DNA from: Bacteroidota bacterium
GTDB lineage: Bacteria; Bacteroidota; Bacteroidia; Cytophagales; Cyclobacteriaceae
NCBI GenBank assembly: GCA_016178785.1
Contig: JACOSO010000031.1
Location: 1 to 64,000, forward strand
DNA: 64,000 nt
Reading direction: 5' to 3'
Below are positions 16,970 to 25,232 of the stretch, in pieces (position 1 is the first letter of the stretch; every line of letters starts with the position of its first letter). A model generated the notes under the pieces. It worked only from the letters and a program-made list of their open reading frames with translations. It was not told the DNA's origin and did not search any database. The position numbers and the translations under genes were made by a program.

Positions 16970-18571
16970 TCAATTCGAGTCTGCTTTTTCTAAAATCAAC
17001 CTTGTCTCTTCGAGGTCAAGTTCATATTCAATTTTACGCACTGCCTCTTCGCTGATTTTACCCTCGCGGTGCAGTTCACCTAACATGGTACGCTCTACTT
17101 TTATAATTTCTTGTTGCACGCGCAGAAAATCGTTTACCTGCTGTTCACTTATCCTTCCAGCGGTTTGTTCTTTCTTCATCCGCTGAACCCGTATTTCGTA
17201 TTTCGTTTTAATTTGGTTCAGCACTTCATCACTCAAACCTATGGAATAATTTTCTTCGATGTGCTCGATCACACGCGTCACAATTTTCATTCTCGCTTCT
17301 TGCTCTTCACGCAGCTCTTCATCGCTTGGTTTAATGCCTAACCACTTTACTAAATGCGGAAGTGAAATGCCCTGTATAACCAATGTGGCAAATATCACTG
17401 AGAATGTAAGAAAGATGATCAGATCTCGGTGAGGAAACGGCTGGCTGTTTACCGTAAGAGGCAAAGCCAAAGCTGCAGCTAAAGAAACCACTCCACGCAT
17501 GCCGCTCCACGCAACGATGGTTACCGCGCGAGGGTCAGGTCGAGGCTCGCGCTTACGAATTCTTTTGCTAAACCAACGTGGCATGTAGGCACCCGGGTAA
17601 ACCCAAATCAATCGCAAAACAATAGTAGAAACACTAATGATCGCTCCGTAAAACAATAGCGTAGTAAACGAATGGTCCTTGATGTGTTTTAACACTACCG
17701 GCAATTGCAATCCGATGAGAATGAAAATCAATCCATTCAAAATAAAAATCACCGTTTCCCACACCGACCACGCACTTAATCGTGATTGATGATTAAATAT
17801 TTTTGAGGAATTCCAACTTAAAAAAAGTCCGCACGCTACTACCGAGAGCACACCGGAAACATGAATCTGCTCTGCTAAAAGATATGCGGTATATGGTGCA
17901 ATGAAGGTGAGTGTAGTATCATTGACCGGATTATCAGGTGTAATCAAGTGAATCCATTTGAATAATTGACCGAGTATAAGACCGACAACAATTCCAACAA
18001 CTGCAACATAAAAAAAATTGGCACTCGCCAGCCAAAAAATAAAAGTACCTGAGGCAGCCGCGGCAATTCCATAACGATATGCAATCAAACCCGTGGCGTC
18101 ATTAACTAAGCTCTCCCCTTCCAGGATGGTTGAAATCCTACGTGGTATGCCAAGCCCTTGAGTAGCTGCACTTGCAGCCACTGCATCGGGAGGAGAAATT
18201 ATTGCCCCTAATACAAATGATTCCGGCCAACCAAACCCCGGAATAAAATAGTGAGCAACCACAGCAATTAAAGTAGTTGTAAACAAAACACAACCTATCG
18301 CGAGTAAGCTGATTGCTCTGCTTGAGGCCTTGAAATCTGGCCAGGAAGTAGTCCACGCGGCTGAGTAAAGAACGGGTGGCAAAAATATCAGGAAGATCGT
18401 GTCCGGATCAAGTGTGATCACAGGTAAACCTGGAACCAGGCTCACTCCAATTCCAACAAGTACCAGTAAAACCGGGTAGGGAATCTTTACGCGATCGGCC
18501 ACTTCTGCCAATGCGGTAATGATTGCTAATAATAAAATAACGATTGTAATATTTCCCATATTCAAATTCAA
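16970..18571 (-). CDS. Na+/H+ antiporter, CPA1 family
   Basis: The 533-residue membrane protein has about 12 transmembrane segments. CPA1 marks include PPDAVAA and the ion-binding ND in LEGESLVNDATGLI. It ends in a charged, coiled-coil-prone cytosolic tail of about 120 residues (EEQEARMKIVTRVIEHIEE onward). It exchanges Na+ or K+ for H+, contributing to pH and salt homeostasis; the ion cannot be assigned by eye. It is divergent from queD, and the shared upstream region carries an R3 repeat. Confidence 0.9.
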   Translation of the reverse strand: MNLNMGNITIVILLLAIITALAEVADRVKIPYPVLLVLVGIGVSLVPGLPVITLDPDTIFLIFLPPVLYSAAWTTSWPDFKASSRAISLLAIGCVLFTTTLIAVVAHYFIPGFGWPESFVLGAIISPPDAVAASAATQGLGIPRRISTILEGESLVNDATGLIAYRYGIAAAASGTFIFWLASANFFYVAVVGIVVGLILGQLFKWIHLITPDNPVNDTTLTFIAPYTAYLLAEQIHVSGVLSVVACGLFLSWNSSKIFNHQSRLSAWSVWETVIFILNGLIFILIGLQLPVVLKHIKDHSFTTLLFYGAIISVSTIVLRLIWVYPGAYMPRWFSKRIRKREPRPDPRAVTIVAWSGMRGVVSLAAALALPLTVNSQPFPHRDLIIFLTFSVIFATLVIQGISLPHLVKWLGIKPSDEELREEQEARMKIVTRVIEHIEENYSIGLSDEVLNQIKTKYEIRVQRMKKEQTAGRISEQQVNDFLRVQQEIIKVERTMLGELHREGKISEEAVRKIEYELDLEETRLILEKADSN

Positions 18572-18632
18572 AAGTCAACATTCAAGATTCAACATTCAAG
18601 ATTCAATTTCAAATTTTAAATTTTGAATTCTT
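18560..18632. repeat. Palindromic intergenic repeat, class R3, copy 2
   Basis: ATTCAAATTCAAAAGTCAAC, with further ATTCAAGATTC copies, faces TTTCAAATTTTAAATTTTGAA, giving an A/T-rich inverted repeat in the antiporter-queD divergent region. Any promoter for either gene must overlap it. Confidence 0.7.
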
Positions 18633-18678
18633 TCAATTTCCCTGAACTTTTTTGATACCTTGATGTTAATATGCCTTA

Positions 18679-19089
18679 ATGAAAGTAGCAGCCTCCCGCA
18701 AAGAACATTTCAATGCCGCTCATCGGTTGCACAATCCACAATGGAGTGACGAAAAAAACAGCGCAGTTTTTGGCAAGTGTAGCAATCCTAATTACCACGG
18801 ACATAACTATGAGTTAATTGTCAGCGTGGTTGGAGAGCCTGACCCCGAGACGGGTTATGTTTACGACATGAAAATTCTTAGTGACCTGATCCGGAACCAT
18901 GTCGTAAAACATTTTGATCACAAAAATCTTAACTTAGATACGGCCTATTTTAAAAACCTGAACCCAACAGCCGAAAACGTAGCTGTAGTAATCTGGCGAA
19001 TACTGAGACAGCACATTGACAGCAAGTACGAACTTAAAATCAAACTTTATGAGACAGAAAGAAATTGTGTTGAATATCCAGCCCATTAA
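18679..19089 (+). CDS. 6-pyruvoyl-tetrahydropterin synthase / QueD-type enzyme
   Basis: The 136-residue protein has the zinc histidines of the PTPS fold, in HFNAAHRL and NYHGHNYEL, with a nearby cysteine in FGKCSNPNYHGH. The terminal KLYETERNCVEY matches the usual E-T motif of the family. It is either 6-carboxy-5,6,7,8-tetrahydropterin synthase (queuosine, queD) or a tetrahydropterin enzyme. Cotranscription with a downstream GTP cyclohydrolase I fits either. Confidence 0.9.
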   Translation: MKVAASRKEHFNAAHRLHNPQWSDEKNSAVFGKCSNPNYHGHNYELIVSVVGEPDPETGYVYDMKILSDLIRNHVVKHFDHKNLNLDTAYFKNLNPTAENVAVVIWRILRQHIDSKYELKIKLYETERNCVEYPAH

Positions 19090-19732
19090 GCCGATTGACT
19101 TAGATGACGAGCATCCTGTCTCATCGTATGAAACTCCTTTGCGAGAAGATGCCTTCGAACTTTCGGATGATGAAAAGATTGAAAAGATCGAGAAGCACTT
19201 TCGCGAAATCATGACCACGCTCGGTCTTGATTTGACTGACGATAGTTTGAATGGCACACCACATCGCGTTGCAAAGATGTTTGTGAAAGAAGCATTTAGC
19301 GGACTGAACCCGGTGAACCGACCCAACGCGCGCCTGTTTGAAAACAAGTACAAGTACGATCAGATGCTGGTGGAAAAAGACATCACCTTCTATTCGCATT
19401 GCGAACACCATTTCGTCCCCATCTATGGCAAAGCACATGTAGCTTATTTCTCTTCAGGAAAAGTAATCGGCCTGAGCAAGATCAATAGGTTCGTTCAATA
19501 TTTTTCCAAACGCCCACAAGTGCAAGAGCGCCTCACGGTGCAAATAGGAAAAGAATTGGAACGTGTTCTTAATACACCAGATGTTGCTGTGGTACTTGAT
19601 GCAAACCATTTATGTGTAGCTTCTCGCGGGGTTGTCGACACCAACAGCAAAACAGGCACAGCTTATTTCTCAGGAAAATTCAGAGATGAGAATGTTAAAC
19701 GTGAATTTCTGAATTATATCAACACCAAATGA
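19049..19732 (+). CDS. folE: GTP cyclohydrolase I FolE
   Basis: The enzyme converts GTP to dihydroneopterin triphosphate, the first step of folate and deazapurine synthesis. The zinc site is in SHCEHHFVPIYGKAHVAY, and the family motifs GLSKINRFVQYFSKRPQVQE and SRGVVDTNSKTGTAYF follow. The frame is open from 19016, but ATG 19049 gives a shorter overlap (41 nt) with the queD-type gene. Either start puts the N-terminus inside the preceding gene, so the two are coupled. Confidence 0.93.
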   Translation: MRQKEIVLNIQPIKPIDLDDEHPVSSYETPLREDAFELSDDEKIEKIEKHFREIMTTLGLDLTDDSLNGTPHRVAKMFVKEAFSGLNPVNRPNARLFENKYKYDQMLVEKDITFYSHCEHHFVPIYGKAHVAYFSSGKVIGLSKINRFVQYFSKRPQVQERLTVQIGKELERVLNTPDVAVVLDANHLCVASRGVVDTNSKTGTAYFSGKFRDENVKREFLNYINTK

Positions 19733-19736
19733 AAAG

Positions 19737-19824
19737 TAGGCAGTGGGCGGTAAGCAGTAGGCAGGCATGTAAAAAATTAGGATTCTCAGCCACTGCCAAC
19801 TGCATACTGCTTGCTGCCGACTGA
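19737..19824. repeat. Palindromic intergenic repeat, class R4 (GGCAGT/ACTGCC type)
   Basis: TAGGCAGTGGGCGGTAAGCA (19737) and GCCACTGCCAACTGCATACT (19789) are inverted arms with a loop of about 25 nt. A -7 box follows immediately downstream. It lies between folE and mtaB. Confidence 0.75.
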
Positions 19825-19830
19825 ATTTCC

Positions 19831-19838
19831 TATCTTTG
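19831..19838 (+). promoter_or_regulatory. Bacteroidota-type -7 box for mtaB
   Basis: TATCTTTG matches the TAnnTTTG -7 consensus and lies 10 nt before ATG 19849. With a TTG at about 19811 as the -33 element, transcription would start very near the codon. It supports ATG 19849 over the in-frame TTG at 19843. Confidence 0.6.
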
Positions 19839-19848
19839 CGGCTTGGCT

Positions 19849-21171
19849 ATGAAAAAAGTCGCTTTTTACACACTGGGGTGCAAACTCAACTACTCGGAGA
19901 CATCTACCATCGCTCGTAAATTCGAGGAAAAGGGCTATCTCAAAACTGAATTTACAGACACCCCCGACATCTTCATTATCAACACATGCTCAGTTACTGA
20001 AAATGCGGATAAGAAGTGCAGAAAAGTAGTGCGCGAAGCACGAGCAATTTCTCCTGATGCCTATGTGGCAATTATCGGGTGTTACGCACAACTAAAGCCC
20101 AAAGAAATTTCTGAAATTCCAGGAGTGGATGCAGTCCTCGGGGCATCTGAAAAATTCAGGCTCATTGAATTACTCGATGGATTTGTTCGCCCGACAAAAG
20201 CGGAAGTCTTTAATTCTGAAATTGGAGAAGTCAAAAACTTCAACACATCCTATTCGATGTTTGATCGTACGCGCACTTTCCTCAAAGTGCAGGATGGCTG
20301 CGATTATTCATGTGCATTTTGCACAATTCCTTTAGCACGGGGAAGTAGCAGAAGCGATAGCGTGGAGAATATTGTTAAGTCTGCTTATGAAATTGCAAAG
20401 ACCGATGTAAAAGAAATAGTACTCACTGGAGTGAACACAGGCGACTTCGGCTTGCAAAATGGCGAACGTAAAGAGCGCTTCTTTGATTTGATCAAAGCAC
20501 TGGATGAGGTGGATGGAATAGAACGATTTCGCATCTCTTCCATCGAACCTAATTTGCTTCATGATGAGATTATTCAATTCGTTTCTCATTCAAAAAGATT
20601 TGTTCCTCATTTTCATATTCCTCTTCAGTCGGGTTCGAATAAGATTTTAAAACTCATGCGCAGAAGGTATTTGCGAGAACTTTATGTTGCACGAGTGGAT
20701 AAAATAAAATCATTAATGCCTCAGGCGTGCATTGGAGTGGATGTGATTGTTGGCTTTCCAGGAGAGACTCGCGAAGATTTTTTAGAGACTTATAAATTCT
20801 TAAACGAATTAAATATCTCTTACCTCCACGTATTTACCTATTCAGAGCGAGACAATACGCTCGCTGCCTCAATGCCAGATTCCGTTCCCATGAACGAACG
20901 ACATGATCGCTCACGAATGTTGCACATCCTCTCTGACAAAAAAAGAAGAGTATTTTATGAATCGAATTTAGAGGGCGAATTTTCTGTGCTCTTCGAAAAT
21001 GACATTGAAGATGGCATGATGCATGGCTTCACTGAAAACTATGTGCGCGTGGCGGCCAAATATGATCCTGTGCTAATCAATGAGCTGAAGAAAGTTCGAC
21101 TGATTTCCATTTCAGAAAAAGGCACCGTACTTGTCGATGAAGTGGATAGTTTTGTGTTAGAGCATCATTAG
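19849..21171 (+). CDS. mtaB: tRNA methylthiotransferase MtaB
   Basis: MtaB methylthiolates t6A37 of tRNA to ms2t6A. It is a radical-SAM protein with an N-terminal UPF0004 domain (cysteines in FYTLGCKLNYSET, INTCSVTENADKKC and IIGCYAQL). The radical-SAM CxxxCxxC follows in DYSCAFCTIP, then a C-terminal TRAM-like segment. Its length of 440 residues fits. The start at 19849 gives MKKVAFYTLGC; a TTG six bases upstream is possible. The promoter box sits in the preceding intergenic repeat. Confidence 0.93.
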   Translation: MKKVAFYTLGCKLNYSETSTIARKFEEKGYLKTEFTDTPDIFIINTCSVTENADKKCRKVVREARAISPDAYVAIIGCYAQLKPKEISEIPGVDAVLGASEKFRLIELLDGFVRPTKAEVFNSEIGEVKNFNTSYSMFDRTRTFLKVQDGCDYSCAFCTIPLARGSSRSDSVENIVKSAYEIAKTDVKEIVLTGVNTGDFGLQNGERKERFFDLIKALDEVDGIERFRISSIEPNLLHDEIIQFVSHSKRFVPHFHIPLQSGSNKILKLMRRRYLRELYVARVDKIKSLMPQACIGVDVIVGFPGETREDFLETYKFLNELNISYLHVFTYSERDNTLAASMPDSVPMNERHDRSRMLHILSDKKRRVFYESNLEGEFSVLFENDIEDGMMHGFTENYVRVAAKYDPVLINELKKVRLISISEKGTVLVDEVDSFVLEHH

Positions 21172-21189
21172 TCCAAATTGTTGATGATT

Positions 21190-21270
21190 TCTTCGTGTCA
21201 TCGCGTCTTTGCGGTGAAAATAAGAAAGGGAAAATTTTTTAAACCACCAAGATGCAAAGGCGCAATGCTT
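21190..21270. repeat. Palindromic intergenic repeat, class R2, copy 4
   Basis: TTCGTGTCATCGCGTCTTTG (21192) faces CCAAGATGCAAAGGCGCAAT (21246), with interior A/T-rich arms. It lies between mtaB and the alcohol dehydrogenase. Confidence 0.65.
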
Positions 21271-21300
21271 TTATAGAAATTAGTATTCAAATTACTTGCG

Positions 21301-22329
21301 ATGAGAGCATGGCAATTGAATGGAGTCTATGATTTGCAGAATCACAAGTCGCCACTTGAGCTGACCGATCTTCTTATTCCCGTTCCTGAAAAAGATGAGG
21401 TACTGATCAAAATAATTTGCTGCGGTGTTTGCCATACCGAGTTGGATGAAATCGAGGGGCGAACTCCTCCACCTCATTATCCGATAATTGTCGGTCATCA
21501 GGTAGTTGGGGTGGTTGAAAAATTGGGGGTTGACGTGAAACAACTTCGGTTAGGCGCGCGTGTTGGCGTAGCTTGGATTTTTTCCGCCTGTGGAGTTTGT
21601 GAGTTTTGTAAAACTGGATTTGAAAATTTGTGCCCCGATTTTAAAGCTACAGGCAGAGATGCAAATGGAGGGTATGCAGAATACATGGTGGTAAAAGAGA
21701 AATTTTCGCATCCAATTCCTGAGTCGATCAAAGATCATGAAGCCGCCCCTCTCCTATGCGCAGGCACGGTCGGCTTCCGTGCCTTAAAGCTCACTGAAAT
21801 TAAGAATGGGCAGACGCTCGGTCTTGCAGGGTTTGGTGGATCAAATCACCTTGTCCTAAAACTGGCTCGCCATCTTTTTCCCGACTCAAGAATCCTGGTG
21901 TTTGCACGAAGTAAGGAAGAACAATCATTTGCCTTGTCAATTGGTGCTACTTGGGCAGGAGACATTTCTGAAAGGCCACCTGTTCAGTCTCATGCCATCA
22001 TCGACACTACTCCCGCATGGAAACCAATCACAGACTCTCTTTTAAAATTAGTTTCAGGGGGAAGACTGGTTATTAACGCCATTCGCAAAGAGGCAAGCGA
22101 CAAAAAAGAGCTTCTAAATATTAGCTACCACGATCATCTTTGGATGGAAAAAGAAATTAAAACTGTAGCCAATGTTACGCGAAAAGATGTTGAGGAATTT
22201 CTGAAGTTAGCGACAGCCATTCCAATTAAACCAGCTATCCAGATTTATCCGTTTGACCTGGCCAATCAGGCATTGCTTGATTTAAAGCATAAGCACGTAA
22301 AAGGTGCGAAGGTGCTTGTGATGGGTTAA
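21301..22329 (+). CDS. Zinc-dependent alcohol dehydrogenase
   Basis: The 342-residue medium-chain dehydrogenase has the catalytic zinc ligands C44, H45 (in GVCHTEL) and H66 (in VGHQVVG). The structural zinc cysteines are C97, C100, C103 and C111 in CGVCEFCKTGFENLC. The nucleotide-binding turn GLAGFGGSNH differs from the common GxGGxG, so cofactor binding should be read with care. It probably oxidises or reduces short-chain alcohols or aldehydes. Convergent with the LolD-like gene, the two stop codons overlapping by 4 nt. Confidence 0.88.
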   Translation: MRAWQLNGVYDLQNHKSPLELTDLLIPVPEKDEVLIKIICCGVCHTELDEIEGRTPPPHYPIIVGHQVVGVVEKLGVDVKQLRLGARVGVAWIFSACGVCEFCKTGFENLCPDFKATGRDANGGYAEYMVVKEKFSHPIPESIKDHEAAPLLCAGTVGFRALKLTEIKNGQTLGLAGFGGSNHLVLKLARHLFPDSRILVFARSKEEQSFALSIGATWAGDISERPPVQSHAIIDTTPAWKPITDSLLKLVSGGRLVINAIRKEASDKKELLNISYHDHLWMEKEIKTVANVTRKDVEEFLKLATAIPIKPAIQIYPFDLANQALLDLKHKHVKGAKVLVMG

Positions 22330-22979
22330 CTTAGGATCACTCCATCCTTAATTTCCAGTTTCCTGTCGGCCATTGAGGCGAATTCCTGATTGTGGGTTGC
22401 AATCACAAAGGTTTGATTAAAATCTTTTCGCAACTGAAAGAAGAGTTGGTGTAATTCAGTGGCGTTTTTTGAATCCAGGTTCCCGCTTGGTTCATCGGCA
22501 AAAATGAGTAAGGGTGAATTGATCAAAGCACGGGCCACGGCCACACGTTGTTGCTCCCCGCCTGAAAGTTCTGATGGCTTGTGCGCTATTCGGGATTCCA
22601 ATCCAAGCGACTTTAAAAGCTCGTTTGCGCGATCTTTAATTTTCTTTTGGTCTTCTTTCGCAATAAGGGCAGGGATCATCACATTTTCAATTGCCGTGAA
22701 CTCAGGCAGCAGGTTATGAAACTGAAATACAAAGCCAAGATTTTTATTCCTGAATTCAGCTAACATTTTTCCATTCTGCAAAAACAAATTAGTACCATTA
22801 ACTTTCACTTCGCCTTCATCTGGTATATCCAACGAGCCGAGAATATGGAGCAACGTACTTTTACCAGCACCTGACGCCCCAACAATCGCTACCACTTCTC
22901 CCTTCTGGATTTCAATGTTAACTCCTTTCAGTACGGGGAGTGTACCATATGATTTCTTTAGTCCTGAAGCCTTAAGCAT
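22326..22979 (-). CDS. LolD-like ABC transporter ATP-binding protein
   Basis: The 217-residue ATPase belongs to the LolD/MacB/FtsE group. It has Walker A GASGAGKST at 34-42, the signature LSGGEQQRVAVARAL, Walker B LLIFADEPSGNLD and the switch histidine in VIATHNQEF. A permease partner is not adjacent, so its function in lipoprotein release (LolCDE) or drug/peptide export is only likely. It is divergent from sucC. Confidence 0.88.
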   Translation of the reverse strand: MLKASGLKKSYGTLPVLKGVNIEIQKGEVVAIVGASGAGKSTLLHILGSLDIPDEGEVKVNGTNLFLQNGKMLAEFRNKNLGFVFQFHNLLPEFTAIENVMIPALIAKEDQKKIKDRANELLKSLGLESRIAHKPSELSGGEQQRVAVARALINSPLLIFADEPSGNLDSKNATELHQLFFQLRKDFNQTFVIATHNQEFASMADRKLEIKDGVILS

Positions 22980-23003
22980 GTGAATCGTTTAAGTAAAATG
23001 CAA

Positions 23004-23034
23004 TTTGAAATAAAGGTTTAAAAAAAGTAGCTTG
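23004..23034 (+). promoter_or_regulatory. Putative promoter of sucC
   Basis: TTTG (23004-23007) and TAGCTTG (23028-23034) are separated by 20 nt, close to the Bacteroidota -33/-7 arrangement (TTTG, N19-21, TAnnTTTG). It lies 19 nt before the ATG at 23053. Confidence 0.4.
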
Positions 23035-23052
23035 CTTCCAAAACTTAATCAC

Positions 23053-24264
23053 ATGAACATTCACGAGTACCAAGCCAAAGAAGTCTTGAAAAGATATGGA
23101 GTTGCTGTTCAGCGAGGCATCGTTGCCGACACTCCTGATAAAGCAGTGGCCGCGGCTAAAAGCTTGCTGGCTGAAACCGGCTCTAAATGGTATGTTGTGA
23201 AGTCTCAGATTCATGCTGGCGGACGGGGAAAAGGAACGGTAAAAGAAACCGGCTCTCGCGGTGTCGTTCTCGCGAAAAGTTTTGATGAAGTTTTTGAAAA
23301 ATCAAAAGCAATTTTAGGCGGAACTCTGGTAACGATTCAGACCGGAGCTGCTGGAAAGAAGGTGAATAAAGTTTTGATCGCGGAAGATGTTTATTATCCA
23401 GGAGAATCAGAACCGAAAGAATACTACATGAGCATTTTGCTCGATCGCTCCACCAGCAAACCCGTGATCATGGCCAGCACGGAAGGTGGAATGAACATTG
23501 AGGAGGTTGCAGCAACTCATCCCGAGAAAATTGTTAAAGAGTGGGTTAATCCGGCCATTGGCCTACAGCCGTTTCAAGCTCGAAAGATTGCTTTTTCGTT
23601 GGGCCTTGAAGGAAATGCATTCAAAGAGATGGTGAAGTTTGTTAACTCCTTGTACACGGCATACATGGGTTTAGATGCATCGATGTTTGAAATTAACCCA
23701 GTATTAAAAACATCAGATAGCAAAATCATTGCAGTCGATGGCAAAGTAAACCTTGATGACAACGCGCTGTACCGTCATCCTGACCTCGAAGAACTTCGCG
23801 ACATTACTGAAGAAGATCCGCTCGAAGTGGAGGCAGGAAAATCAGGTTTGAATTATGTGAAGCTTGATGGCAATGTGGGCTGCATGGTAAATGGTGCAGG
23901 GTTGGCCATGGCCACAATGGATATCATCAAACTTTCGGGTGGTGAACCGGCTAACTTTCTTGATGTGGGTGGTGGCGCTAATGCCGAAACTGTTGAGGCC
24001 GGATTTAGAATCATCCTTAAAGACCCAAATGTTAAGGCAATCCTGATTAATATTTTCGGGGGTATTGTGCGCTGCGATCGTGTTGCCAGTGGTGTTGTTG
24101 AGGCTTACAAAAAAGTAGGCAACATTCCTGTGCCTATCATTGTCCGTTTACAAGGAACTAATGCCGAAGAGGGCGCAAAAATCATTCGTGAATCAGGCCT
24201 TAAAGTATTCTCGGCTATTTTATTAAAAGAAGCAGCCCAGCGCATCAAGGAAGTTCTGGCTTAA
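23053..24264 (+). CDS. sucC: Succinyl-CoA ligase beta subunit SucC
   Basis: The 403-residue beta subunit of succinyl-CoA synthetase (TCA cycle) starts [17 protein letters not shown], the usual beginning of the family, so ATG 23053 is preferred over the in-frame upstream codon at 23032. ATP-grasp elements ([17 protein letters not shown]) and the C-terminal [20 protein letters not shown] and [14 protein letters not shown] segments are clear. sucD, the alpha subunit, is not in the window and must be encoded elsewhere. Confidence 0.96.
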   Translation: MNIHEYQAKEVLKRYGVAVQRGIVADTPDKAVAAAKSLLAETGSKWYVVKSQIHAGGRGKGTVKETGSRGVVLAKSFDEVFEKSKAILGGTLVTIQTGAAGKKVNKVLIAEDVYYPGESEPKEYYMSILLDRSTSKPVIMASTEGGMNIEEVAATHPEKIVKEWVNPAIGLQPFQARKIAFSLGLEGNAFKEMVKFVNSLYTAYMGLDASMFEINPVLKTSDSKIIAVDGKVNLDDNALYRHPDLEELRDITEEDPLEVEAGKSGLNYVKLDGNVGCMVNGAGLAMATMDIIKLSGGEPANFLDVGGGANAETVEAGFRIILKDPNVKAILINIFGGIVRCDRVASGVVEAYKKVGNIPVPIIVRLQGTNAEEGAKIIRESGLKVFSAILLKEAAQRIKEVLA

Positions 24265-24317
24265 GAAGTGGTTTCCTTATAGCATTTATTTGCATAAATT
24301 GCTGTTTAAATTGACTC

Positions 24318-25226
24318 ATGAAGAGGACTGGTCTTTTTTTACTATTAATCATTCCTTATCTCGCATCTGCGCAGAGTTTTTTTGCGATAAGGCAGGAGCG
24401 AAGACTAATCCTGACCGCAGGTACTGGAACCGCTACTTATTTCGGAGAACTATCAAACCCCGGTACAATACTTAATTTTCAGCCCAATTTAAATGTTGGT
24501 CTTCAAATGTATCTTTCTCCCATAGTAAGTGTACGCAGTGAATTAAACTGGTTCGTGTTGCATGGCGATGATAAGTTGGCAAGTGAAGCTTCAAGAAAGG
24601 CTAGGGGATTATCGTTCCGCTCTAACTGTTTTGAAATAAGTGGCATTGGTGAAGTAAGCCTATTCGCCAACGGCAATCGTTACTATAGGAGACCTACTAT
24701 AAATTTTTACGGGTTTGGAGGAATCGGATTACTTTATTTTAATCCAGTGGACGATTATAATGGCAAAGCGTACTCATTGGAACCGTTGCAAACGGAGGGA
24801 GTTAGCTATAGTCGGGTAACTCCTGTAATTCCTTTCGGGTTGGGCCTAAGATTAAAAGTTAGCCCCAACCTCAATTTGGCTATCGAGGGTGGATATAGAA
24901 AAACATTTACCGACTATCTGGATGACGTAAGCACAAGGTATGCTGATCCAAATTCTTTTTCCGACCCTATAGCTAAGTACTTTGCAAACCCAAATAGCCT
25001 TGCGTACAATCCTTCTGCTACGGGAAATTTAAATAACTATACAACTGGGTCTAAGCGTGGAAACTCTAATTTGAAGGACAGTTATTTCCTCCTAAATGCG
25101 AAAATCGAATATTATCTACCCTTTACCGCTAAGAGTGGCAGAAGAGGAAACGGTTTGCTCAACAGAAGTAGGCACAAATCATCTACTTATCGGTATAATA
25201 AGCGTGGTGGTGTAAAGAGGAGATAG
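24318..25226 (+). CDS. DUF6089/PorG-like outer-membrane barrel protein
   Basis: The 302-residue protein has a cleavable signal peptide (LLIIPYLASAQS, about residue 19). It has a beta-rich body with segments such as GTATYFGELS, NLNVGLQMYLSPIVSVR and YGFGGIGLLYFNP, and a basic C-terminal tail (RRGNGLLNRSRHK onward). The pattern matches DUF6089, related to PorG of the T9SS. A role in secretion is inferred from the family and fits the T9SS cargo encoded nearby. Convergent with the polysaccharide locus. Confidence 0.8.
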   Translation: MKRTGLFLLLIIPYLASAQSFFAIRQERRLILTAGTGTATYFGELSNPGTILNFQPNLNVGLQMYLSPIVSVRSELNWFVLHGDDKLASEASRKARGLSFRSNCFEISGIGEVSLFANGNRYYRRPTINFYGFGGIGLLYFNPVDDYNGKAYSLEPLQTEGVSYSRVTPVIPFGLGLRLKVSPNLNLAIEGGYRKTFTDYLDDVSTRYADPNSFSDPIAKYFANPNSLAYNPSATGNLNNYTTGSKRGNSNLKDSYFLLNAKIEYYLPFTAKSGRRGNGLLNRSRHKSSTYRYNKRGGVKRR

Positions 25227-25232
25227 AGCAAT

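Noticed and set aside
19016-19048. Earlier start of folE at 19016
   Set aside because: It would extend the overlap with the queD-type gene to 74 nt and add residues not typical of FolE; ATG 19049 is preferred.
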